Shown: positions 27,153 to 35,133 of the stretch, one piece after another | Position numbering within the stretch: position 1 is the stretch's first letter | Layout of the letters: each line of letters starts with the position of its first letter | NCBI GenBank assembly: GCA_003221655.1 | Contig: QHSV01000253.1 | Span: 1 to 35,133, forward strand | Length of the DNA stretch: 35,133 nucleotides | Direction: 5' to 3' | DNA from: Candidatus Rokuibacteriota bacterium | GTDB lineage: Bacteria > Methylomirabilota > Methylomirabilia > Rokubacteriales > CSP1-6 | Position numbers and translations under genes: made by a program | The notes under the pieces: model-generated | Told to the model about the DNA's origin: nothing | Databases searched by the model: none | What the model saw: only the letters and a program-made list of their open reading frames with translations

Positions 27153-27770
27153 GTGTCGGTCATCAACTACGCGAAGAAGATCATCGACTTCAAGATCGTG
27201 TACTACGGGCCGGGTCTCGCGGGGAAGACCGCCAACCTCCAGCACATCCACCGCTGCCTGCCCCACGACAACAAGGGCAACATGATCTCGCTGGCGACCG
27301 GCGACGACCGCACGATCTACTTCGACTTTCTCCCGGTGTCGGCGCTCACGGTTCGCGGGTTCGAAACCCGGTTCCAGCTCTACACCGTGCCGGGGCAGGT
27401 GCAGTACAACATGACGCGCCGGCTGGTCCTGCGCAGTGTCGACGGTCTCGTGTTCGTTGCCGACTCGCAGTTCGAGCGTCTCCGCGAAAACGTCGAGAGC
27501 CTGCGCAACCTCGAGGCCAACCTCCGCGAGTACGAGTGCACCCTCGACGAGATTCCGTACGTCCTGCAGTACAACAAGCGTGACCTGCCCAACGTCGCGC
27601 CGGTGGAGTATCTGGAGTTCGTCCTCAACCGCCGGGCCAAGCGAGTCCCGTTCTTCGAGGCGTCGGCCATCGAAGGGAAGGGAGTCTTCGACACGCTCAA
27701 CACCGTCTCCCGCATGGCTCTCGCGAGCGAATTCGGGGGCGCCCGTGAGGGACGCAATGAAGCCTCGTGA
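27153..27770 (+). CDS. mglA: MglA-type Ras-like small GTPase
   Basis: MSVINYAKKIIDFKIVYYGPGLAGKTANLQHIHR...DRTIYFDFLPV...VRGFETRFQLYTVPGQVQYNMTRRLVLRSVDGLVFVADSQ...YVLQYNKRDLPN: P-loop, MglA-type TVPGQ (Thr in place of Asp) and NKRD. Confidence 0.96.
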   Translation: MSVINYAKKIIDFKIVYYGPGLAGKTANLQHIHRCLPHDNKGNMISLATGDDRTIYFDFLPVSALTVRGFETRFQLYTVPGQVQYNMTRRLVLRSVDGLVFVADSQFERLRENVESLRNLEANLREYECTLDEIPYVLQYNKRDLPNVAPVEYLEFVLNRRAKRVPFFEASAIEGKGVFDTLNTVSRMALASEFGGAREGRNEAS

Positions 27771-28242
27771 CAGGGTCATCCAGGAAGAGGACGCGACGCG
27801 CATCACCCAGATCCTCACGAGGTTCCTCGGTGATTCAGGCGCCGGGGAGGCGCTCCTGATCGACCGCGGGGGTCAGCTCCTGGCGATGGACGGCGGTGGC
27901 TCGCGGACCCTCGACACGGTGTCCATCTCGGCGCTCGCGGCCGCCGCCTTCAGCTCCACCGCCGCGATGGCCCAGCTGCTCGGCGAGACCGAGTTCACCA
28001 TGCTGTTCCACGAGGGGGCGAAGTGGTCCATCCACGTCTCGACGGTCGACAAGGAGGCGATCCTGCTCGCCGTCTTCGACGAACGGACGACGGTCGGTAT
28101 GGTGCGGGTTTTCGCCAAGGAAGCCGGTCGGGCGGTCGGCGCTGTGCTCGGCGAAGCCCGCGCCCGACCGAGACCGGCCGGCGAGTTCGCCGCCCCGCTG
28201 AATGCCGCAGAGTCCGGTCCCGCGTGGACGTCTCCATACTGA
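27757..28242 (+). CDS. Roadblock/LC7 domain protein (MglB-like)
   Basis: ITQILTRFLGDSGAGEALLIDRGGQLLAMDGGGSRTLDTVSISALAAAAFSSTAAMAQLLGETEFTMLFHEGAKWSIHVSTVDKEAILLAVFDERTTVGMVRVFAKEA. Overlaps the mglA 3' end; an in-frame GTG at 27745 is an alternative start. Confidence 0.88.
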   Translation: MKPRDRVIQEEDATRITQILTRFLGDSGAGEALLIDRGGQLLAMDGGGSRTLDTVSISALAAAAFSSTAAMAQLLGETEFTMLFHEGAKWSIHVSTVDKEAILLAVFDERTTVGMVRVFAKEAGRAVGAVLGEARARPRPAGEFAAPLNAAESGPAWTSPY

Positions 28243-28265
28243 CAATGGCGATACTGACAATGGCG
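28236..28265 (+). repeat. Perfect 15-bp tandem duplication ATACTGACAATGGCG x2 over the stop codon of the MglB-like gene
   Basis: 28236-28250 and 28251-28265 are identical; the stop TGA is at 28240-28242. Confidence 0.8.
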
Positions 28266-28305
28266 ATCAGCGCCCGCCCGCCGATCATCTCGGGCCTGGG
28301 CTGAG

Positions 28306-29055
28306 ATGCGTCTGGTGCGGGTCGGCGGACGCTACCTGGGGGGCCGCGAACAGCGGTTGTGGATGGCGCTCGCCTCTCTGCTCGGGCTCGCGACGGCGGG
28401 GATCATCGTTGCCGTCGAGACTCCTGGGGGGCGGCCCCTGTATCTCGGAGCCGGGATGGTCGCCGTGCTGACGGCGCTCCGGCTCGGCCGACCCGTCACG
28501 CGTCGCTTGCGGAATGTCCGCAAGGGCCGCCTCGGCGAGCGTCTCGTCGTCGATCTGCTCCGCGGCCTGCCCGACGACTACTGGCTCGTCAATGACGTCA
28601 CCCTGGGCCTAGCGCGAGGCAACATCGACCACGTGCTGATCGGCCCGTGCGGGGTGGTGGTCATCGAGACGAAGCGGTTCGCGGGGAACATCCGGTGCTG
28701 GGGCGACGATTGGTCCATCAACGGCTATCGGCGAAAGAGCGTCAGCCAGCAGGTCAACTCCGGAGCGTGCTCGGTGAGATACTTCCTGAGCGAGCGGCAT
28801 CCCGACCTGGCGCCCACGGCCTTGCGGTGGGTGGAGTCCCTCATCGTCTTCACCCACCCACTCTGCCGCCTGGAGGTGAACCACGCGCGGGCGACGATCG
28901 TCCGCTACTCGCAGCTGTTCCAAGTGGTGCTCGAGCTCGGCAAGAAGCACCGCATGGCACCGACGACCGCGGCGCAGCTCGCCCAGACGCTGACCACCTC
29001 GCAGAAGCGGGGCGCCGACGAGGCGGGGCAGGGGGCCCTTACAGTCGCGTCTTGA
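28306..29055 (+). CDS. NERD domain-containing membrane protein
   Basis: Two N-terminal hydrophobic segments, then GRLGERLVVDLLRGLPDDYWLVNDVTLGLARGNIDHVLIGPCGVVVIETKRFAGNIRCWGDDW (NERD core). Confidence 0.87.
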   Translation: MRLVRVGGRYLGGREQRLWMALASLLGLATAGIIVAVETPGGRPLYLGAGMVAVLTALRLGRPVTRRLRNVRKGRLGERLVVDLLRGLPDDYWLVNDVTLGLARGNIDHVLIGPCGVVVIETKRFAGNIRCWGDDWSINGYRRKSVSQQVNSGACSVRYFLSERHPDLAPTALRWVESLIVFTHPLCRLEVNHARATIVRYSQLFQVVLELGKKHRMAPTTAAQLAQTLTTSQKRGADEAGQGALTVAS

Positions 29056-30268
29056 TCCGCTCGACGGCCTCTTCGGTCTGCGGGCGTGAGCCAAACGCGG
29101 TGAGGCGAAAGTAGCCCTCGCCGCTCGGGCCGAACCCGGCGCCCGGCGCCCCGACCACGTGCGCCTCCGCCAGGACCTTGTCGAAGAAGTCCCACGACGA
29201 GACGGCGGGCGGCGTGCGGACCCAGAGGTACGGCGCGTTGCGCCCGCCATAGACGGTGAAGCCGGCGGCCGCGAGTCCCCCGCCGATGATCCGCGCGTTT
29301 TCCATGTAGAAGTCGATCAGCGCCCGGACTTGCTGCTGGCCCTCGGGCGTGTACACGGCGGCGGCGGCCTTCTGGATGATGTACGGCGGGCCGTTGGACT
29401 TGATCGCCGTGCGGCGCGCCCAGAGCGTGTTGAGGCTCATCGGTGTGCCGTCGACTCCGCGTCCGCGCATCTCCTTCGGCACGACCGTGTAGGCGAGCCG
29501 CATGCCCGTGAACCCGGCGTTCTTCGAGAAGCTCCGGCACTCGATCGCCACCTCGCGCGCTCCATCGATCTCGTAGATCGAGTGGGGCACTTCGGTATCG
29601 ACGATGTAAGCCTCGTAGGCCGCATCGTACAGAATGACGGCGTCCTCGGCGCGTGCATACTCGACCCAGCGCGTGAGCGCCTCGCGCGTGACCACGGCAC
29701 CGGTGGGGTTGTTGGGGTAGCAGAGGTAGATCAGATCGACGTGCCGGCGGGGCAGCGCCGGCTGGAAGTTGTTCTCCGCGGTGCAGGGGAGATACACGAT
29801 GCCCGCGTAGCGGCCGCCCGCGTCCGCGCGCCCGGTGCGCCCGGCGACCACGTTGCTGTCGGCGTACACCGGGTAGACCGGATCCATCAGGGCGATCACG
29901 CAGTCCGGGGCGAAGATCTCCTGGAGGTTCGCGCTGTCGCTCTTGCCGCCGTCGCTCACGAAGACCTCGTCGACGCCGAGCGTGACGCCCCGGGAGCCGA
30001 AATCGTGCCTGGCGATCTCGGCGCGCAGGAATTCGTATCCGACGTACGGGCCGTAGCCCTTGAAGGTCTCGCGGCGCGCCATGTCGTCGGTGGCCTCGTG
30101 GATGGCGCGGATCACGGCAGGGGGCAGCGGCAGGGTGACGTCGCCGACCCCGAGGTCGATCACCCGGACGTCGGGATGGGCGTCGGTGAACACTTTCGTC
30201 CGGCGCCGGATCTCGGCGAAGAGGTAGCTCTGGTTGAGGTTCAGGTAGGACTCGTTGAATCTGGCCAC
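29039..30268 (-). CDS. dapL: LL-diaminopimelate aminotransferase
   Basis: MARFNESYLNLNQSYLFAEIRRRTKVFTDAHPDVRVIDLGVGDVTLPLPPAVIRAIHEATDDMARRETFKGYGPYVGYEFLRAEIA...YLCYPNNPTGAV...SFSKNAGFTGMRLAYTVVP. Confidence 0.95.
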   Translation of the reverse strand: MARFNESYLNLNQSYLFAEIRRRTKVFTDAHPDVRVIDLGVGDVTLPLPPAVIRAIHEATDDMARRETFKGYGPYVGYEFLRAEIARHDFGSRGVTLGVDEVFVSDGGKSDSANLQEIFAPDCVIALMDPVYPVYADSNVVAGRTGRADAGGRYAGIVYLPCTAENNFQPALPRRHVDLIYLCYPNNPTGAVVTREALTRWVEYARAEDAVILYDAAYEAYIVDTEVPHSIYEIDGAREVAIECRSFSKNAGFTGMRLAYTVVPKEMRGRGVDGTPMSLNTLWARRTAIKSNGPPYIIQKAAAAVYTPEGQQQVRALIDFYMENARIIGGGLAAAGFTVYGGRNAPYLWVRTPPAVSSWDFFDKVLAEAHVVGAPGAGFGPSGEGYFRLTAFGSRPQTEEAVERIKTRL

Positions 30269-30340
30269 AGCGTCTCCTCGTCGATGGCTGCGCGAATTCT
30301 AGCAGAGGTGAGGAACTCGAATCGCCTCCGTGCTCGAATC

Positions 30341-30366
30341 GCGTCCCGTGCCTGCGTCCCGTGCCT
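30341..30366 (+). repeat. Perfect 13-bp tandem duplication GCGTCCCGTGCCT x2; CTCGAATCGC also repeated (30316-30325, 30333-30342)
   Basis: Read directly from the sequence upstream of the truncated binding-protein gene. Confidence 0.8.
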
Positions 30367-30442
30367 TGCGCGCCCTCCTTCGATCGTATAAGTTGACGGC
30401 GCGATCGACTCTCGCTCTCCGGACGGAGGTGCACGACGCGCG

Positions 30443-31747
30443 TTGGCCGAATCGTGGACGGTGTCGAAGGATGGTCTCCGCTACACGTTCAAGCTCCGCA
30501 AGGGCATCACGTTCCACGACGGCACGGCCATCGAGCGGCAGATCGACCCCGACCATCCCTTCAGCAAGCTGGGCAAGTATCCATTCGCCAACTACAACTT
30601 CGGCAACGTCAAGGCCGTGGAGGTCGTCGATCCGTCCACCGTCGAATTCGTGCTGAAGGAGCCGCGCGCGTCATTTTTGGCCGTCCTGACGGCCGGGGCG
30701 GCGTCGGTCGTGAGCCCGACGGCCGTGAAGAAGTTCGGCGCGGACTACGCGCTCCAGCCCGTCGGCACGGGGCCGTTCAAGTACGTGTCGTGGGATCGCG
30801 GCCAGCGGGTCGTGCTGGAGAAGAATGCGAGATACTGGCGCTATCCGGTCAAGATCGATCGCGTCGTCTACCGGCCGATCGTGGAAGATCAGGCGCGGCT
30901 CACCGAGCTCCTGACCGGCTCGCTCGATGTCATCGTCGGCGTGCCGCCCGACTTTGTGGGCCAGCTCGAGGCGAACGCCAGGGTGACGCTGCTCAAGCAG
31001 GTCGGTGCCCACGTCTGGTATCTCGGGATCAACAACCAGAAGAAGCCGTTCGACGACAAGCGCGTCCGGCAGGCGCTGAACTACGCGGTGAACAAGGACG
31101 CGATCGTGCGCGACGTCCTCAAGGGCACGGGCTCGCTCTCGAGGGGGCCGGTGTTGCCGGCCACGTGGGGCGCCGAACCCATGCTGAAGCCCTACCCCTT
31201 CGACCCCGAGCGCGCCCGAAAGCTCCTCGCCGAAGCGGGCTACCCGAACGGCTTCTCCACTTCCCTCTGGGTGCCGGAGTCGGGCTCGGGGATGCAGTCG
31301 CCGGTCGCGATGTCGACGGTGATCCAGTCCAACCTCAAGGCGGTGGGCGTCACCGTGGCGCTCCAGACGATGGAGTGGGGCGCCTATCTGGCCAAGCTAC
31401 GGACGAAGGAGCAGGAACTGTTCGCGCTTTCATGGATGGCCGGCAACGAAGACCCGGACATGGTGATGTACCCACTGCTTCATTCGAGCCAGTGGACGCC
31501 CACCGGGCCGAACCGCGCCCTCTACAAGAACGCGCGCTTCGACGAGGTCTTGCACCAGGCGCGGCTCACGACCGACCAGGGCAAGCGCGCTGAGTTCTAC
31601 CGCGAGGCCCAGCGGATCCTGGTCGACGATCCGCCCTGGATCTTCATCGACCACGAGATCCAGACCGCCGCGCACGCCAAGCGCGTTCAGGGTCTCAAGC
31701 TCCACCCGAGCTTCGACCTCCGCGTCGAGACGATCTCGCTGAAGTGA
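30443..31747 (+). CDS. Family-5 (peptide/nickel-type) extracellular solute-binding protein, 5'-truncated; possible remnant
   Basis: Starts at the LAESWTVSKDGLRYTFKLRKGITFHDG motif, which normally follows a signal peptide and ~60-80 aa. FHDGTAIERQIDP lacks the usual ~9-residue NADDVxFSF-type segment. The remainder is intact. Confidence 0.8.
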   Translation: MAESWTVSKDGLRYTFKLRKGITFHDGTAIERQIDPDHPFSKLGKYPFANYNFGNVKAVEVVDPSTVEFVLKEPRASFLAVLTAGAASVVSPTAVKKFGADYALQPVGTGPFKYVSWDRGQRVVLEKNARYWRYPVKIDRVVYRPIVEDQARLTELLTGSLDVIVGVPPDFVGQLEANARVTLLKQVGAHVWYLGINNQKKPFDDKRVRQALNYAVNKDAIVRDVLKGTGSLSRGPVLPATWGAEPMLKPYPFDPERARKLLAEAGYPNGFSTSLWVPESGSGMQSPVAMSTVIQSNLKAVGVTVALQTMEWGAYLAKLRTKEQELFALSWMAGNEDPDMVMYPLLHSSQWTPTGPNRALYKNARFDEVLHQARLTTDQGKRAEFYREAQRILVDDPPWIFIDHEIQTAAHAKRVQGLKLHPSFDLRVETISLK

Positions 31748-31760
31748 GGCTCTCTGAGCG

Positions 31761-32711
31761 GTGAGACGATACCTCGTCCGCCGCCTGTTGCTCCTGGTGC
31801 CGGTCCTCCTGGGCGTGTCGATCATCATCTTCATGGTCCTCCATCTGGCCCCGGGGGACCCGGCGGAGATCATGCTCGGCTCGCAGGCGACCCACGCAGA
31901 TCTGGCTCGCCTGCGCGCCGACCTCGGCTTGACCGAGCCGCTCTATGTTCAATACGTCCGGTGGCTCGGACTGGTCGTGCGCGGCGACCTCGGCCGCTCG
32001 ATCTGGATGAAGCGTCCGGTGCTGGCCGAGGTGCTCGGACGCTTCCAGGCAACCCTCGTCCTCACGGGCGCTGCGCTCTTGCTCTCGACCGTGGGCGGTG
32101 TCGCGCTCGGCGTCGCTTCCGCCACCCGGCCGAACTCGCTGCTCGACCGGCTCAGCGCCGTGGCCTCGCTCTTCGGCGCCAGCATGCCGGTCTTCTGGCT
32201 CGGTATCGTGCTGATGGTGGTCTTCGCGCTCTGGCTCGGCTGGCTGCCGGCCTCGGGCATGTTCTCTCCGTACGGCGGCGGAGACCTCGGCGACCTGCTC
32301 GTTCACCTGGTACTGCCCGCCGTCACGCTGGCCGCGGCCTCTGTCACCATCATCGCGCGACTCACGCGCAGCACGATGCTGGAGACGCTTGGCCAGGACT
32401 ACATCCGGACGGCGCGGGCCAAGGGCGTCGTCGAGCGCGCGGTCGTGCTGCGCCATGGACTGAAGAACGCGCTGATTCCCATCGTCACGGTCGTCGGCGT
32501 CCAGGCCGGCTACCTGCTGGGCGGCGCCGTGCTGACCGAGACCGTCTTCGCCTGGCCGGGCGTCGGCACCTTGATGGTTCAGGGCATTCTCGCTCGCGAC
32601 TTTCCGCTCGTGCAGGGCTGTGTGCTGGTGGTCGCGCTGAGCTTCGTCTTGATCAACCTCGCCGTGGACCTCCTCTACGCGTGGCTCGACCCGCGCATCC
32701 GGTACGAGTGA
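31761..32711 (+). CDS. ABC transporter permease (DppB/OppB-like)
   Basis: MRRYLVRRLLLLVPVLLGVSIIIFMVLHLAPGDPAEIMLG...EAA-loop variant DYIRTARAKGVVERAVVLRHGLKNALIPIVTVVG...VETVFAWPGVG-like. Confidence 0.95.
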   Translation: MRRYLVRRLLLLVPVLLGVSIIIFMVLHLAPGDPAEIMLGSQATHADLARLRADLGLTEPLYVQYVRWLGLVVRGDLGRSIWMKRPVLAEVLGRFQATLVLTGAALLLSTVGGVALGVASATRPNSLLDRLSAVASLFGASMPVFWLGIVLMVVFALWLGWLPASGMFSPYGGGDLGDLLVHLVLPAVTLAAASVTIIARLTRSTMLETLGQDYIRTARAKGVVERAVVLRHGLKNALIPIVTVVGVQAGYLLGGAVLTETVFAWPGVGTLMVQGILARDFPLVQGCVLVVALSFVLINLAVDLLYAWLDPRIRYE

Positions 32712-32724
32712 GGGTGGGGACGCC

Positions 32725-33624
32725 ATGAGTGTGCGGGTCGCGACGGTCGCGGACGCGGTCGAGCGTGGCGCCGACGCCTCGGGTTGGTCGCGCGCGCTCG
32801 CTCGAATTTCGCGACGCAATCGCCTGGCGGTGCTGGCCGTGCTCACCCTGCTGGCCGCGGTGCTCCTGGCCTTGCTCGCGCCCTGGCTGCCGTTGCTCGA
32901 CCCGGACACGGTGGACACGCCCAACCGCTTGCGACCGCCGCTGACGCCGGGCCATCGGCTCGGCACCGATGAGTTCGGGCGCGACCTGCTGGCGCGGCTG
33001 GTGTGGGGCGGGCGGGTGTCGCTGCTGGCGGGGATGGGCACGGCAGCGGCGGCGATGCTGATCGGGGTGACGCTGGGGATTCTCGGCGGCTTCTATACGG
33101 GCTGGATCGAGACGGCGGTGATGCGCCTGACCGACATCTTGATGGCGTTCCCGTACATCCTGCTCGCCATCGCCATCGTTGCCGGGCTCGGCCCCGGCCT
33201 CCGCAACGCGATGATCGCCATTGCGATCGTCGGCTTTCCGATCTACACACGCCTCGTGCGCGGCGTGGTCCTGTCGCTGCGCGAGCGCGAGTTCGTCGAG
33301 GCGGCCCGTGCGCTCGGCGCTACCGATTCGCTGATCCTCGGGCGCCACGTCCTGCCCCACCTGCTGTCGCCGGTCATCGTGGCGTTCAGCCTCGACGTCG
33401 GCGCCAAGATCCTGGCGACGGCCGGTCTGTCCTTCCTCGGGCTCGGCACCCAGCCACCGACCGCCGATTGGGGCAGCATGCTGGCGACGGGACGGCAATT
33501 CGTCATCCTGAGTCCCCATGTAGTGTTGTTGCCCGGGCTCGCGATCTTCGCCGTCGTCCTGGCGCTCAACCTGGCGGGTGATGCCCTGCGCGATCTGCTC
33601 GATCCCCGGACCCATGCGCGATGA
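32725..33624 (+). CDS. ABC transporter permease (DppC/OppC-like)
   Basis: HRLGTDEFGRDLLARLVWGGRVSLLAGMGTAAAAMLIGVTLGILGGFYTGW...REREFVEAARALGATDSLILGRHVLPHLLSPVIV. Confidence 0.95.
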   Translation: MSVRVATVADAVERGADASGWSRALARISRRNRLAVLAVLTLLAAVLLALLAPWLPLLDPDTVDTPNRLRPPLTPGHRLGTDEFGRDLLARLVWGGRVSLLAGMGTAAAAMLIGVTLGILGGFYTGWIETAVMRLTDILMAFPYILLAIAIVAGLGPGLRNAMIAIAIVGFPIYTRLVRGVVLSLREREFVEAARALGATDSLILGRHVLPHLLSPVIVAFSLDVGAKILATAGLSFLGLGTQPPTADWGSMLATGRQFVILSPHVVLLPGLAIFAVVLALNLAGDALRDLLDPRTHAR

Positions 33625-33643
33625 AGACAACGGAGGAATCCGA

Positions 33644-35133
33644 ATGATCCCTCGTTTTGGTCTCGCCCTCCTGGCCATGAGTCTCGGTGGCCTCGCCGGC
33701 GGCGCCGTCGTTCAAGGGGCGCTCGCCCAGCCGACCGCCCCGCCGCAGGGGGATCTCACATACGCCATGCACGTGACGGTCGCGCCCGCCTGGTTCGATC
33801 CCGCGGACAACACAGGCATCGCCACGCCGTTTATGGTGCAGGAGGCGCTCCACGACGCGCTCGTGAAGCCGATGCCGCAAAACCCCATGGCGCCGAGCCT
33901 CGCCGAGTCCTGGACGGAAAGCCCCGACGGACTCAGCTACGAGTTCGTGCTGCGCCGGGGCGCGGTCTTTCACAACGGCGAGCCGCTGACGGCGGACGAC
34001 GTCCAGTTCAGCTTCGAGCGCTACCGGGGCGCCGGCGCCAAGATTCTCAAGGCGAAGGTGAAGACGATTCAGACCGTCGCGCCGAACCGCATTCGGTTCG
34101 TCCTGCACGAACCCTGGCCGGACTTCCTGAACTTCTACGCGACCCCGGCCACGGGGGCGGCGTGGATCGTGCCGCGGAAGTACGTCGAGAAGGTCGGTGA
34201 CGACGGGTTCAAGAAGCACCCGGTCGGTGCCGGGCCGTACAGGCTGGTCAGCCACCAGCCGGGCGTCGAGATCGTCCTCGAGGCGCACGAGAAGTACTGG
34301 CGGAAGACGCCGTCGGTCAAGCGCCTGGTGATGAAGATGGTGCCGGAGGAATCCACCCGCCTGGCGATGCTGAAAAACGGCGAAGTGGACATCGCCTATT
34401 TGGTCTCGGGACCGCTCGCCGAAGAGGCTCGCCGCACGCCGAACCTGCGTCTGATCGCGTCGGGCGGGCAGTGGGTCACGTCGATCTGCATGATGGACCA
34501 GTGGGACACGAAATCCCCTTGGCACGACGTGCGCGTGCGACTCGCCGCCAGCCACGCCATCGACCGCAAGGCCATCACCGACAGCGAATCGCTCGGCGCC
34601 TCGAAACCGATCGGCTCGATCATCCCCGCGGTGCTCGAGTTCGCCCTGCTGACCGAGCCGCACGCCTACAACGCCGCGAAGGCCCGCCAGCTTCTCAAAG
34701 AGGCCGGCTACGCGAACGGCTTCGACGCTGGTGAAATGGTCGGCACGGTGCAGTTCGCGACCGCCGCCGAGGCGGTGCTCAACTATCTCGGGCAGGTGGG
34801 TATCCGGGCGCGCTTCCGCACCATGGAGCGCGCGGCGTACCTGACGGCGCAGCGGGAGAAGAAGCTGAAGAACCTCGTGTTCTGCGGTGCCGGCGGCTAC
34901 GGCAACGCCGCGACGCGGGTCGAGAACTACCTGGTGTCGGGCGGGACCTTCGCCGCGGGCGGCTATCCCGACATCGACGATCTCTTCCAGCAGCAGGCGC
35001 GCGAGCTGGACCGCGGCAAGCGTCAGGCGCTGCTCCATCGGATCCAGCAACTCGCCAACGAGCGCGTGGTATACATCCCGCTCTACGCGCTCAGCTTCCA
35101 CAACGGGGTCGGCCCGCGCGTCGCCGAGTCGAG
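33644..35133 (+). CDS. Family-5 extracellular solute-binding protein (ABC transporter), 3' end beyond the window
   Basis: MIPRFGLALLAMSLGGLAGGAVVQGALAQPTAPPQGDLTYAMHVTVAPAWFDPADNTGIATPFMVQEALHDALVKP...SLAESWTESPDGLSYEFVLRRGAVFHNGEPLTADDVQFSFERY; open to the window edge. Confidence 0.93.
   Translation, partial: MIPRFGLALLAMSLGGLAGGAVVQGALAQPTAPPQGDLTYAMHVTVAPAWFDPADNTGIATPFMVQEALHDALVKPMPQNPMAPSLAESWTESPDGLSYEFVLRRGAVFHNGEPLTADDVQFSFERYRGAGAKILKAKVKTIQTVAPNRIRFVLHEPWPDFLNFYATPATGAAWIVPRKYVEKVGDDGFKKHPVGAGPYRLVSHQPGVEIVLEAHEKYWRKTPSVKRLVMKMVPEESTRLAMLKNGEVDIAYLVSGPLAEEARRTPNLRLIASGGQWVTSICMMDQWDTKSPWHDVRVRLAASHAIDRKAITDSESLGASKPIGSIIPAVLEFALLTEPHAYNAAKARQLLKEAGYANGFDAGEMVGTVQFATAAEAVLNYLGQVGIRARFRTMERAAYLTAQREKKLKNLVFCGAGGYGNAATRVENYLVSGGTFAAGGYPDIDDLFQQQARELDRGKRQALLHRIQQLANERVVYIPLYALSFHNGVGPRVAES

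Noticed and set aside
28306-29055. NERD protein as part of the chemosensory/GTPase system
   Set aside because: Separated by ~60 bp including a repeat, with no functional link visible; convergent with dapL and more likely independent.
1-35133. CRISPR arrays, tRNA/rRNA genes, transposases, toxin-antitoxin or phage defence genes
   Set aside because: No regularly spaced repeats, RNA gene signatures or corresponding protein motifs were seen; the NERD protein alone is not sufficient to call a defence locus.

Overview
High-GC bacterial chromosomal window, probably from a soil or metagenomic lineage; dapL and the overall style would suit a Methylomirabilota/Rokubacteria- or deltaproteobacteria-like host, but this is inference only. 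The window has five parts. (1) 1-8.6 kb: the tail of a Liv-type ABC transporter (two ATPases), then a catabolic neighbourhood with an SDR, an MmgE/PrpD protein, a quinone oxidoreductase-like MDR, an amidase, a luciferase-like monooxygenase and an alpha/beta hydrolase. (2) 8.5-14.4 kb: a frameshifted LysE exporter, a Pro/Tyr-rich DUF4124-like protein, a MetE-C-like protein, a MASE1 histidine kinase and an amidohydrolase. (3) 14.5-28.2 kb, the highlight: a contiguous chemosensory / small-GTPase polarity locus. Its forward unit encodes CheY, CheW, a periplasmic Liv-type binding protein, an MCP, a ChpA/PilL-type hybrid CheA (2 Hpt + REC), a degenerate REC-PATAN(DUF4388) protein, a REC-roadblock fusion, a membrane protein with a Pro/Glu-rich linker and roadblock-like C-terminus, an MglA-type GTPase and an MglB-like roadblock protein. 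A divergent unit encodes TPR-roadblock, roadblock and zinc-ribbon proteins. The intergenic region has a good sigma-54 -24/-12 promoter candidate and upstream TGTC-core repeats. No cheR or cheB is visible. (4) 28.3-30.3 kb: a NERD protein and LL-diaminopimelate aminotransferase. (5) 30.4-35.1 kb: a family-5 (dipeptide/oligopeptide) ABC transporter with a 5'-truncated binding-protein gene, two permeases and a second binding protein that runs off the window. No tRNA, rRNA, CRISPR or transposon was recognised.
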